Source: Clostridium_AD sp050717515 (GTDB lineage: Bacteria; Bacillota; Clostridia; Clostridiales; Clostridiaceae). Taken from it: a DNA stretch of 64,000 nucleotides. Where the stretch lies: positions 123,545-187,544 of the forward strand of contig NZ_JBOITL010000023.1 in assembly GCF_050717515.1 (NCBI RefSeq), in the 5' to 3' direction. The position numbers and the translations under genes were made by a program. The notes under the pieces are model-generated. The model was given only the letters and a program-made list of their open reading frames with translations. It did not search any database and was not told where the DNA came from. Below, piece by piece: positions 1-6,637 of this stretch (position 1 is its first letter; the number at the start of each line of letters is the position of its first letter).

Positions 1-203
1 AACAAAACTTTATAATTAATATTTCCGTTATTTTTATAAGAGTATAAAGGCACTTTCTCCGCGGTAAATTTATGACTATTTACTATTCTATACAAAAAAG
101 CTGACATCCCAATTAGTATAATAACAGTTGATATTATAAGACCTAACCTTAAATATGTATTCATAGCACATAGTTTTTTGTTTTTTTTATTTTTAGACCT
201 CAT
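1..203 (-). CDS. DUF5305-like membrane protein, truncated by the window edge
   Basis: The start is ATG at 203, preceded on the minus strand by an AGGGGGGAG SD; the gene runs off the left edge, so only about 67 residues are visible. A lysine-rich N-terminus is followed by one membrane segment (about residues 18-38) and then an extracellular stretch with the pattern PLYSYKNNGNINYKV. That 'YSY...Y.V' pattern just after the first membrane segment resembles the opening of DUF5305 proteins, which occur next to SipW-type signal peptidases and TasA-like proteins. The family call rests on this short stretch and on context. It is probably the last gene of the TasA-like cluster. Function unknown. Confidence 0.5.
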   Translation of the reverse strand, partial: MRSKNKKNKKLCAMNTYLRLGLIISTVIILIGMSAFLYRIVNSHKFTAEKVPLYSYKNNGNINYKVL

Positions 204-274
204 TTTTACTCCCCCCTAATATATTTAATATGTATATTGTACCTTATAAGTTATTTATTTCCAATATAAACATT

Positions 275-301
275 GTAAGCAGGGTTAGACTCCCTGCTTA
301 C
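275..301 (-). terminator. CAGGG-type stem-loop between the wall-anchored protein and the DUF5305-like gene
   Basis: Arms GTAAGCAGGG and CCCTGCTTAC (10 bp, perfect) enclose a 7-nt loop. No long U-run follows on the minus strand, so it may be a processing or stability hairpin rather than a strong terminator. Related CAGGG hairpins occur at 2081-2110, 3697-3720 and 4690-4714. Confidence 0.5.
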
Positions 302-335
302 TTACATTATTAGTTGTGTTGCTTAAAGCTTACTT

Positions 336-1325
336 TTATTTTTTCTTTTTATATAAAAGTACACTTCCTCCACCTATAAAGCACCACCCTATTGTTATTA
401 CTACCGTCATATCTACGGGTGACCCTGTTTGAATTAGTCTAGCAACTACTTTGGGACCATCTGGATCAGGTACAGTTGGTGTACCTGGCTCAGGCACAGT
501 TGGTGTACCTGGCTCAGGCACAGTTGGCGTACCTGGCTCAGGCACAGTTGGTGTACCTGGCTCAGGCACAGTTGGTGTACCTGGCTCAGGCACAGTTGGT
601 GTACCTGGCTCAGGCACAGTTGGTGTACCTGGCTCAGGCACAGTTGGTGTACCTGGCTCAGGCACAGTTGGTGTACTTGGATCAGGCACAGTTGGTGTAC
701 CTAGCTCAGGCACAGTTGGTGTACCTGGCTCAGGCACAGTTGGTGTATCGCCTCCTCCAGATGATGTAACAGCTCTAAAATTCATAGCAATAATAAATGT
801 ACTTTTTAGCCTTTGAACGCTATTTCCCGCCTCTTCATTCATGTCTGCAACTATCTTAACTTTTTTAATTTCACCAGGTTGAAGCGTACATTCAACATCA
901 CTTTTAACACTTACGGTTTTATTAATTAAGTTTTCAACACTGCTACTAAATAATAATAAATCGCCTCTCATTATTCTATAATTTACATTTTTAGTGAAAT
1001 CTATATACTTCTGAGATTCTGAAGAGAGTACATTATCTGAATTATCCTTTATCTTAAAATCACCTAGTTGAAAACTATCCATGACAATACTAAATGAACA
1101 GTTATTCCTTACAGAAAATATACTACTTACACTCCCTCCTGGTATTAATAATCCATCACATGATGTAAATATAGGAACTTGATTCCCATTCCCTGTCTCT
1201 TTAACATCAATAACAATTCCAGTTTCAACAGCTATAGCATGAAAACTTGACTGAAGAGATATAAAAATAGTCAATAATACAAAAATCACAATTGATGAAA
1301 TTTTTAACGTATTCCTTAAAATCAA
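336..1325 (-). CDS. Repeat-containing surface protein with C-terminal sortase-type signal
   Basis: This 329-aa protein starts at TTG 1325, with a GGGGGGGAG SD directly upstream and no better start. An N-terminal signal peptide (about residues 1-32) precedes a globular part of about 160 residues containing LIPGGSVSSIFSVRNNCS, which resembles the beta-sandwich openings of TasA-associated proteins. Twelve tandem octapeptides of the PTVPEPGT type follow (about residues 194-289), forming a stiff Pro/Thr wall-spanning stalk. The C-terminus has LIQTG, a hydrophobic segment and a KKKK tail, the layout of an LPXTG-like sorting signal with Ile in place of Pro. It is the fifth protein after the TasA-like array and probably anchors or caps the fibre on the wall. 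The anchoring role is inferred; no sortase gene is in the window. Confidence 0.75.
   Translation of the reverse strand: MILRNTLKISSIVIFVLLTIFISLQSSFHAIAVETGIVIDVKETGNGNQVPIFTSCDGLLIPGGSVSSIFSVRNNCSFSIVMDSFQLGDFKIKDNSDNVLSSESQKYIDFTKNVNYRIMRGDLLLFSSSVENLINKTVSVKSDVECTLQPGEIKKVKIVADMNEEAGNSVQRLKSTFIIAMNFRAVTSSGGGDTPTVPEPGTPTVPELGTPTVPDPSTPTVPEPGTPTVPEPGTPTVPEPGTPTVPEPGTPTVPEPGTPTVPEPGTPTVPEPGTPTVPEPGTPTVPDPDGPKVVARLIQTGSPVDMTVVITIGWCFIGGGSVLLYKKKK
457..744. repeat. 12 x 24-bp tandem repeat encoding PTVPEPGT units
   Basis: Eleven near-identical 24-bp units run from 481 to 744 (GTACCTGGCTCAGGCACAGT plus TGGT on the plus strand), with a diverged unit at 457-480. Most units are identical at DNA level, including third positions, which points to recent expansion or ongoing homogenisation. 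The unit is a multiple of 3, so copy-number change keeps the frame. The same periodicity creates long empty frames on the other strand, which are not genes. Confidence 0.93.
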
Positions 1326-1375
1326 TTAACTCCCCCCCCTTTTCATACAAGGTCAAAAACAACTCTATTATATTA

Positions 1376-2053
1376 TTAGTTATCTTGCTTAAAGTTTGTT
1401 GTAAGGGTGAATGTTAAAGTTTTCATTTGAGTATCTGGTGGTGCATCTTTATCAAAATGTATGATAATATACTTTTCCGCTGAACCATCTCCATTTAAGT
1501 CATCTGCTTTCTCTTCAGGAACATTTAAAGAGAAGTTACCCTTACCATTAGGTTCCATCTTTAAATCACTTAATGACTCCTTTATCTCTGCATTAAAATC
1601 ACTTGCAATATTTTCAAGATTTCCACTGATTTTTTTAGTTTCTTTATCAATTACGTTATCTCCATCTGCATCTATAGTAAGTCCAGCATCATAAGTCAAA
1701 TAGGCTAACAGTTTTCTATCTCCATTAAACTCAACTTTGAAATCATCAAGCTTTACCGGAATAGTTCCTGAGTTAATGCCCGTTACCCTAAATGCAGCCC
1801 AGGATCCTGGGTATAAATTGGTCAATGATACCTGAACAGTATGTGCTTTCTCACCAATTATTTGTACACTTGAGTTTACATCTTCAGACCCACAAGCTGA
1901 AGGATATGTGTCATCCTCAACGAAATTAACATTAAATTCACCAGTTGCCACTGTACCATTAATTACTAGATTATCATCCCATTTTGCATATCCGGCACCC
2001 ATTAACATTAAAGATGTTACTAAAGCTATGGATATAACCCTTATTTTTTTCAT
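1376..2053 (-). CDS. TasA-like protein 4 with SipW-type signal peptide
   Basis: This 225-aa protein starts at ATG 2053 with an AGGAGGTG SD. The N-terminus (MKKIRV, hydrophobic core, GAGYAKWDDNLVINGTVATG) fits the SipW-cognate signal peptide class: a G-x-G-x-x-A region, an aromatic residue and Asp shortly after the cleavage site, and a downstream G. The mature part is predicted to be beta-rich and contains 'LTNLYPGSWAAFRV.GINSGTIPVKL', shared with the three upstream paralogues. It is the most diverged of the four. A strong terminator lies just upstream at 2081-2110, so it is made by read-through or from a separate promoter, probably at a different level. Likely a secreted fibre or matrix subunit, by analogy with TasA/camelysin proteins. 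Confidence 0.75.
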   Translation of the reverse strand: MKKIRVISIALVTSLMLMGAGYAKWDDNLVINGTVATGEFNVNFVEDDTYPSACGSEDVNSSVQIIGEKAHTVQVSLTNLYPGSWAAFRVTGINSGTIPVKLDDFKVEFNGDRKLLAYLTYDAGLTIDADGDNVIDKETKKISGNLENIASDFNAEIKESLSDLKMEPNGKGNFSLNVPEEKADDLNGDGSAEKYIIIHFDKDAPPDTQMKTLTFTLTTNFKQDN

Positions 2054-2080
2054 TTCCTAGCACCTCCTTTACTAATTTCT

Positions 2081-2110
2081 AAAAAACAGGGCTAGGTAAC
2101 CCTGTTTTTT
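2081..2110 (-). terminator. Terminator between TasA-like genes 3 and 4
   Basis: Perfect arms AAAAAACAGGG and CCCTGTTTTTT enclose an 8-nt loop, giving a U-rich 3' flank on the minus strand. It sits 12 bp past the stop of the gene ending at 2123 and just before the SD of the next gene. It probably sets a stoichiometric step-down within the cluster. Confidence 0.8.
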
Positions 2111-2122
2111 AAGTTAATCTTA

Positions 2123-2893
2123 TTATTTAGTAAAGCCAATATTATGCTGTTTAAAGTTTATTGTCATTTTAAGCGTAGCTGTTACTTTTTCGCAATCCGT
2201 AATTTCTGGTGCAAGCCAGAAATTAATACAGTTGCTATCCTTAACAGCAGCATAACCTTCTAATCCTTTGTATTTTGTAGCAACTTGCGCTCTACATTCA
2301 TCTGGCATGTCAAAAGTTGCATAGTCGCCAGGTTCTAATTGTAAATTTATTCCTTTCAAATAGGTATTAAGAGTAGTTTCTAAGGTATTTAGTTTACAAT
2401 AGAACCATCTAGCCTCTGTAGTATTAGCTATTTCCTTGCCATCTTGGCCATATAACTTCTTCTCTTTACCCTCTTTATCAAAAATCTTTATTGCTCCAAA
2501 TACATCTAACTTTTCATTTAATTGTCCATCACCAGTGATTTGAACATTAACATAATCAAATACTGCAGGAATCGTACCTTTATTATCAATTTTTGCTTCA
2601 TAAAGAGCTAATGCACCTGGATACATGTTACTAAAGTTTATAGTTAGTTCTTTTTCACTCTTCCCTTCAATTTTTGGCACCACGTAAGTGTTTGTATCTG
2701 GTGAACAAACACCATTTACATAATAATATGTCTTTGTACTAGGATAAACCCCACTGTTATCAAATTGCACCTTAAGTTCTCCAGTTGATACTGTGCTATT
2801 AATTGTTAACGCGTCAGTCCATGCTGCATAACCAGCTCCTACTAGCATTGTAGTAACCATTGCAGCTGCTATTATAACTCTTGTCTTTTTCAT
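2123..2893 (-). CDS. TasA-like protein 3 with SipW-type signal peptide
   Basis: Start chosen at ATG 2893 (256 aa), because the in-frame TTG at 2911 lies inside the SD (TTGAGGGG). The signal peptide is nearly identical to that of the gene ending at 3744 (MKKTRVIIAAAMVTTMLVGAG then AAWTDAL). The mature part keeps the shared blocks 'TVSTGELKVQF', 'NMYPGALALYEAKIDNKGTIPAVFDYV', 'LEPGDYATFDMP' and ends with 'MTINFKQHN'. It carries an insertion with Cys (YVNGVCSPD) that the next two paralogues lack. The four paralogues probably arose by tandem duplication. Inferred role: secreted structural subunit processed by the signal peptidase encoded at 4724-5926. Confidence 0.78.
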   Translation of the reverse strand: MKKTRVIIAAAMVTTMLVGAGYAAWTDALTINSTVSTGELKVQFDNSGVYPSTKTYYYVNGVCSPDTNTYVVPKIEGKSEKELTINFSNMYPGALALYEAKIDNKGTIPAVFDYVNVQITGDGQLNEKLDVFGAIKIFDKEGKEKKLYGQDGKEIANTTEARWFYCKLNTLETTLNTYLKGINLQLEPGDYATFDMPDECRAQVATKYKGLEGYAAVKDSNCINFWLAPEITDCEKVTATLKMTINFKQHNIGFTK

Positions 2894-2939
2894 ATTTAAT
2901 GCACCCCTCAAATTTTTTTAATTTTATAATATTTATTTT

Positions 2940-3635
2940 TTATTGATTATGTTGAACAAAATTAATTTCCAGTTTGAATTTTTCATAAGTGTTTTCCATT
3001 TCATCACCAGTAACTGCCTGGCTAGGAAGTTCAAACTTAAGCTCTTCGATTTTAGCATAATCATTTGGTTCTAATTTCCATGTAGCAAGACCAGGTGCTT
3101 CACTTGTGCCATTTAATACTGTTTGAAGATCTCTTAAATTAGTGTTTATAGCTAATCTTTTAACAATTTTAATAGTATCTCCAGCTTCTCTGTACTGTTT
3201 AATATTACCAACTACTGTTATTTTTGCTTTTTCATCATCCGTCATTTTAACTAGATCCTTGTTATTTAAACCTTTTAAAATAGCAGTTTCTTCAGTAATA
3301 ACTACTGACTTAATTACTGCAGGAATAGTTCCATTGTTTTCAAACCTTGAACACAATATAGCACTTACTCCTGGATACAAGTTATTAAGTGTTAAATCTA
3401 AACTTTTTGTATTAGTATTTCCTTCAATATAAGAAGGATTGAAATCTGTTTTTGCATAGTCACCAATACCTATCTCATTATCTTTATACATTGTACATTC
3501 AGTAAATTTAACATTTAATTCTCCAGTTGACACTGTACTATTAACTGTTAACTTATCAGTCCACGCTGCAAAACCAGCTCCCACAAGCATTGTGGTAACT
3601 ATTACAGCTGCTACTAAAATTCTTCTTTTTTTCAT
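2940..3635 (-). CDS. TasA-like protein 2 with SipW-type signal peptide
   Basis: Start placed at ATG 3635 (231 aa), 8 nt after a GGGTG SD; the in-frame GTG at 3650 lies at that SD. The SipW-type signal peptide ends around GAGFAAWTDKLTVNSTVSTG. The protein is very close to the next upstream paralogue: both share 'GLNNKDLVKMTDDEKAKITVVG', 'PGLATWKLEPND' and a C-terminus 'FVQHNQ'. It starts 62 bp after that gene's hairpin and is followed by TasA-like gene 3 with a 46-bp gap and no terminator. The pair looks like the most recent duplication in the array. Structural role inferred from family. Confidence 0.78.
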   Translation of the reverse strand: MKKRRILVAAVIVTTMLVGAGFAAWTDKLTVNSTVSTGELNVKFTECTMYKDNEIGIGDYAKTDFNPSYIEGNTNTKSLDLTLNNLYPGVSAILCSRFENNGTIPAVIKSVVITEETAILKGLNNKDLVKMTDDEKAKITVVGNIKQYREAGDTIKIVKRLAINTNLRDLQTVLNGTSEAPGLATWKLEPNDYAKIEELKFELPSQAVTGDEMENTYEKFKLEINFVQHNQ

Positions 3636-3696
3636 ATTACTTTCACCCACTTTAAATCGTTTTTAATTTAAGAGTAAATCTTAGATTTATCCAAAG

Positions 3697-3720
3697 AAGC
3701 AGAGTTTACTAACCCTGCTT
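3697..3720 (-). terminator. Intercistronic CAGGG-type hairpin between TasA-like genes 1 and 2
   Basis: On the minus strand AAGCAGGGTT pairs with AACTCTGCTT through one G-U wobble around an AGTA loop. On the plus strand the same position is an A/C mismatch, so the structure is suited to minus-strand RNA only. There is no U-run, so it is probably a processing or stabilising hairpin. Confidence 0.5.
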
Positions 3721-3743
3721 TATTAATTTTATAGAATTTATTT

Positions 3744-4433
3744 TTATTGATTATGTTGAACAAAATCAATTTGTAATTTGAATTTTTCATAGGTGTTTTC
3801 CATTTCATTATCTTTAACTGCAGCGCTAGGAAGTTCAAATTTAAGATCTTCTATTTTAACAAAATCATTTGGTTCTAATTTCCATGTAGCAAGACCCGGT
3901 ATTGTGGATGTTCCATTTAACGCTGTTTGAAGATCTTTTAAATTAGTCTTTATAGGTAATGTTTTAATAGTTTGAGGATTATTTACATTTCCTCTATAAT
4001 GCGTAATAGCACCTACTACAGTTATCTTTGCTTTTTCATCATCCGTCATTTTAACTAGATCCTTGTTATTTAAACCTTTTAAAGCAACATCTTCATGAGT
4101 AACTTTTACTGACTTAATTACTGCTGGAATAGTTCCATCGTTTTCAAATCTTGAAACCAATGTAGCATTTACTCCTGGATACAAGTTATTAAGTGTTAAA
4201 TCTAAAGTCTTAATATTACCTCGGACATCAAAAGGAGTGAAACTTGTTTTTGCATAGTCACCATTGTCTTTGTCATTATCTTTATAAAATGTCCATTCAG
4301 TAAATTTAACATTTAATTCTCCAGTTGATACTGTACTATTAACCGTTAACTTGTCAGTCCATGCTGCAAAACCAGCTCCCACTAACATTGTAGTAACCAT
4401 TGCAGCTGCTATTATAACTCTTGTCTTTTTCAT
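3744..4433 (-). CDS. TasA-like protein 1, first of the fibre operon
   Basis: This 229-aa protein starts at ATG 4433 with an AGAGGGG SD. A SipW-type signal peptide (GAGFAAWTDKLTVNSTVSTGE) leads into a beta-rich mature domain with 'NNLYPGVNATLVSRFENDGTIPAVIKS' and 'LATWKLEPNDFVKIEDL', ending in 'IDFVQHNQ'. It is the promoter-proximal member; a -10/-35 pair at 4527-4556 and three TACTAAAGTAGTA-type boxes at 4578-4637 lie upstream. TasA/camelysin relatives form extracellular amyloid-like fibres after SipW processing; fibre formation here is inferred. No metalloprotease HExxH motif is seen, so the old 'camelysin protease' label is not supported. Confidence 0.78.
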   Translation of the reverse strand: MKKTRVIIAAAMVTTMLVGAGFAAWTDKLTVNSTVSTGELNVKFTEWTFYKDNDKDNGDYAKTSFTPFDVRGNIKTLDLTLNNLYPGVNATLVSRFENDGTIPAVIKSVKVTHEDVALKGLNNKDLVKMTDDEKAKITVVGAITHYRGNVNNPQTIKTLPIKTNLKDLQTALNGTSTIPGLATWKLEPNDFVKIEDLKFELPSAAVKDNEMENTYEKFKLQIDFVQHNQ

Positions 4434-4526
4434 AATTTTTACCCCTCTCTTTTATGGAATTTACATTTAAATAAAAATCACAGAATCATACCAAAGGATT
4501 TCTACTTCTTAATTCCTAATATGTTA

Positions 4527-4556
4527 ATTATATCCAACTAAATCACTATTTTCTCA
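4527..4556 (-). promoter_or_regulatory. Putative promoter of the TasA-like operon
   Basis: A perfect -10 hexamer TATAAT occupies 4527-4532 on the minus strand. The best -35 (TGAGAA, 4551-4556, 18-bp spacer) is weak, as expected for an activator-dependent promoter. The boxes at 4578-4637 lie immediately upstream. The predicted leader is about 85 nt. Confidence 0.5.
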
Positions 4557-4577
4557 CCTCGAATGTTTACTCTTTAA

Positions 4578-4637
4578 TACTACTTTGTATTTATTTAACA
4601 CTATACTAAAGTAGTAATTCATATACTACTTTAGTAT
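4578..4637. promoter_or_regulatory. Three TACTAAAGTAGTA-type boxes, candidate response-regulator sites
   Basis: A perfect 14-bp inverted repeat has arms ATACTAAAGTAGTA (4603-4616) and TACTACTTTAGTAT (4624-4637), whose centres are 21 bp apart, i.e. two helical turns. A third, slightly degenerate copy (TACTACTTTGTAT) is at 4578-4590. Each box is itself partly palindromic, as expected for a dimeric LuxR/NarL-type regulator. They lie just upstream of the weak -35 of the TasA-like operon. A 13-bp exact match to the box recurs at 6034-6046, upstream of the signal peptidase gene. Confidence 0.6.
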
Positions 4638-4689
4638 TACATACACCCTCCTTGCTTTAAATTAAGTATCTCCTCTTAATTTAAAACAT

Positions 4690-4714
4690 AAAAAAACAGG
4701 GCATCTCACCCTGT
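4690..4714 (-). terminator. Terminator of the signal peptidase gene
   Basis: On the minus strand ACAGGG pairs with CCCTGT (7-nt loop), followed by seven U. It lies 10 bp past the stop at 4724, so the peptidase and the TasA-like genes are separate transcription units. Confidence 0.75.
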
Positions 4715-4723
4715 ACTAAGCAC

Positions 4724-5926
4724 TTAGAATTCCACCTTTTCTTTTGGCACAACATTTTTGCTTTTAAATATTAATGTAGGCCAACCTATCTTAGGTATTA
4801 CATAAATAACTTTCCCCTTAACATCCCCAATTGAAACCAAATCTGAATCTGCACCTGAATTATTATCTCCTTTAGTTTTATATTTCAATTGTTTTTCATC
4901 TTCTTTTATCTCTATAATTCTATGAAAAATGTAAATATTATCCTTCTTGAACTGAATAACATCTCCCATTTTGACTTCGTTACCATCCATTTTTTTCACT
5001 ATCACCATATCTCCCGGTTGTATCATTGGCTTCATGCTACCTGTTACTATAACTGATGGTTGTATTGGGAAAACTCCAACTGCAAACCAAACCATAGCTA
5101 TAGAGAAAACACTTGTTAAAATCCAGCCTAATGGATTTTCTTTTTCTGCATGCCTAATCTTTGGAGACTTTGATTGCCCTAAATATATATATTGAATAAT
5201 CATTAAACTAAATACTGGACACAATATTCCAATTAAAGCTGTTGTAATCCATCTTATATCTGGTAAAATAGGACAAACCCAAACCACTCCATTTAATATT
5301 CCTAAATAAACAATTGAAAGGGTTGGCCCTCCAATAAAAACCAAATATGTTACTAATATATTTTTTAATAATTCCGGAAGAAATATTTCTCCAATATATT
5401 GAAAAACTTCCATACCTTCTTTCAAACTAATGATTCTATTTAATGATAAATTTAAAAACGTCATTAATATAGCTATTATGGCCATGGTTAAGAAGGGATG
5501 TTTATTTGCTAGGCTATTAACTAAATATGCCCTTACTAATTCCCGAGCAATTAATGCTGAGCCTAATACTATTATATTTTTCACTATTCCTAGTGGTGAG
5601 AAATCGTAAGGGCTCTTACCAAAATGTTCTATTAACCCAGCTAAAAAGGTGAATAATATATAAAAAACGGCTAAATAGCCCACCCACCACTTTAAATCAT
5701 TTTGAAACCTTATTTTCCCCTTTGGTCTAACTCGTGGGAAAATCCAAACTATAAATATTATTCCAAACCATATTAATGGCTTGATTATATAAGCAAAATA
5801 AGTACTGCTATTAATCTTAATTAAAGGCAGATTTTCTAACAAATAAACACCTAACATTATGCAAATCAGCAAAAAGCATTTAGATTCTGATGTTCTTATC
5901 CCTTTAGTTTTACAACTTTTCATCAT
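4724..5926 (-). CDS. SipW/ER-type signal peptidase I with a large polytopic N-terminal domain
   Basis: A GAGGG SD precedes two adjacent ATGs (5926 and 5923). The upstream in-frame ATG at 5938 has no SD and overlaps this SD, so it was not chosen. The first 250 or so residues form about seven or eight membrane segments. The last third is an S26B peptidase: VTGSMKPMIQPGD holds the catalytic Ser (about 297), IFHRIIEI the catalytic His (about 335) that replaces the bacterial Lys, and KGDNN...D the third conserved box. SipW-type enzymes cleave the signal peptides of TasA-like proteins, and four substrates are encoded next door. Classical SipW is about 190 aa, so the polytopic half is an unusual extension; its ARELVRAYL stretch faintly recalls CPBP membrane proteases, but a second activity is not established. 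Confidence 0.82.
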   Translation of the reverse strand: MMKSCKTKGIRTSESKCFLLICIMLGVYLLENLPLIKINSSTYFAYIIKPLIWFGIIFIVWIFPRVRPKGKIRFQNDLKWWVGYLAVFYILFTFLAGLIEHFGKSPYDFSPLGIVKNIIVLGSALIARELVRAYLVNSLANKHPFLTMAIIAILMTFLNLSLNRIISLKEGMEVFQYIGEIFLPELLKNILVTYLVFIGGPTLSIVYLGILNGVVWVCPILPDIRWITTALIGILCPVFSLMIIQYIYLGQSKSPKIRHAEKENPLGWILTSVFSIAMVWFAVGVFPIQPSVIVTGSMKPMIQPGDMVIVKKMDGNEVKMGDVIQFKKDNIYIFHRIIEIKEDEKQLKYKTKGDNNSGADSDLVSIGDVKGKVIYVIPKIGWPTLIFKSKNVVPKEKVEF

Positions 5927-6025
5927 CTTTTCCCTCATTTTAACATATTTATATTTTTACATACTTCCAATACCTTCAAAAATTACTGATTCATCTCATT
6001 AACAAGCTTTTAACGATATTTCAAT

Positions 6026-6637
6026 TTACATAGCTACTTTAGTATTTACCATAAATACTATTTGTGCACGATGGTTTAAATTCAATTTATACAAAATATT
6101 ACTAACATGCTTCTTTACGGTATGCTCTGATATATATAAGATTTTTGCTATTTCTTCATTACTTAAGCCTTTTCCAACTTCCTTTAACACATCATTTTCT
6201 CTGTCTGTTAATTGATAAATTAAACTATTATTTAATACATCTTTCTGTTTTAAAATTTCAGGGTCATAATATTTCTTTCCTCTACTGATTAACCTAATGG
6301 CATATATAATATCCTCAGCAAATGCTTCTTTTAGTATATAACCATCTACATCCATCTTTTCTGCCCTCTTAAAATCTTCATGTGGAATAAATGAAGTTAA
6401 TACTACACATTTGGTTTTTAGATTCATTTTTTTAACCCTTGCCACAATTTCCAGCCCATCATCTGAACCTAGCCTTAGGTCAATTATTGCCATTTCTATC
6501 TCATCCTTTATTATTATGTTCATTGCCTCTTCAACATTTGATGCCTCTTTTATTTCATCAATATTTTTTTCATTAGTTAATATAGATATAATTCCCTTCC
6601 TTACCATTGGGTGGTCATCAACAATAACTAACTTCAC
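6026..6637 (-). CDS. LuxR/NarL-family response regulator
   Basis: This 203-aa protein starts at GTG 6637, 7 nt after an AGGAGG SD; the GTG overlaps the kinase stop (GTGA), implying translational coupling. The receiver domain (1-120) has the acidic pair D7/D8, phospho-acceptor D53 in AIIDLRLG, a conserved T in VVLTSF and K in LKEA. A four-helix LuxR-type DNA-binding domain (about 138-198) includes LTDREND, LSNEEIAKILYISEHTVKKHV. The last codons contain a 13-bp match to the boxes in front of the TasA-like operon. The likely role is to control matrix-fibre genes with the partner kinase; the target assignment is inference from position and boxes. Confidence 0.9.
   Translation of the reverse strand: MKLVIVDDHPMVRKGIISILTNEKNIDEIKEASNVEEAMNIIIKDEIEMAIIDLRLGSDDGLEIVARVKKMNLKTKCVVLTSFIPHEDFKRAEKMDVDGYILKEAFAEDIIYAIRLISRGKKYYDPEILKQKDVLNNSLIYQLTDRENDVLKEVGKGLSNEEIAKILYISEHTVKKHVSNILYKLNLNHRAQIVFMVNTKVAM
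6034..6046. promoter_or_regulatory. TACTAAAGTAG box inside the regulator's 3' end, upstream of the signal peptidase gene
   Basis: CTACTTTAGTATT on the plus strand matches 13 consecutive bases of the box at 4624-4638. It lies about 110 bp upstream of the peptidase start, a sensible distance for activation. Being inside coding sequence, it could be coincidental, but the match length and placement argue for a shared operator. Confidence 0.4.

Noticed and set aside
457..744. CRISPR-like array
   Set aside because: Units are contiguous 24-bp coding repeats with no unique spacers and no cas genes nearby.
451..816. Long open frames on the plus strand with repeated VPGSGTVG or YLAQAQLV units
   Set aside because: They are produced by the 24-bp periodicity of the minus-strand stalk gene; neither has a supported SD, and the minus-strand frame carries the signal peptide and sorting signal.
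2894..2911. TTG start at 2911 for TasA-like protein 3
   Set aside because: It lies inside the SD; ATG 2893 aligns with the start of the paralogues.
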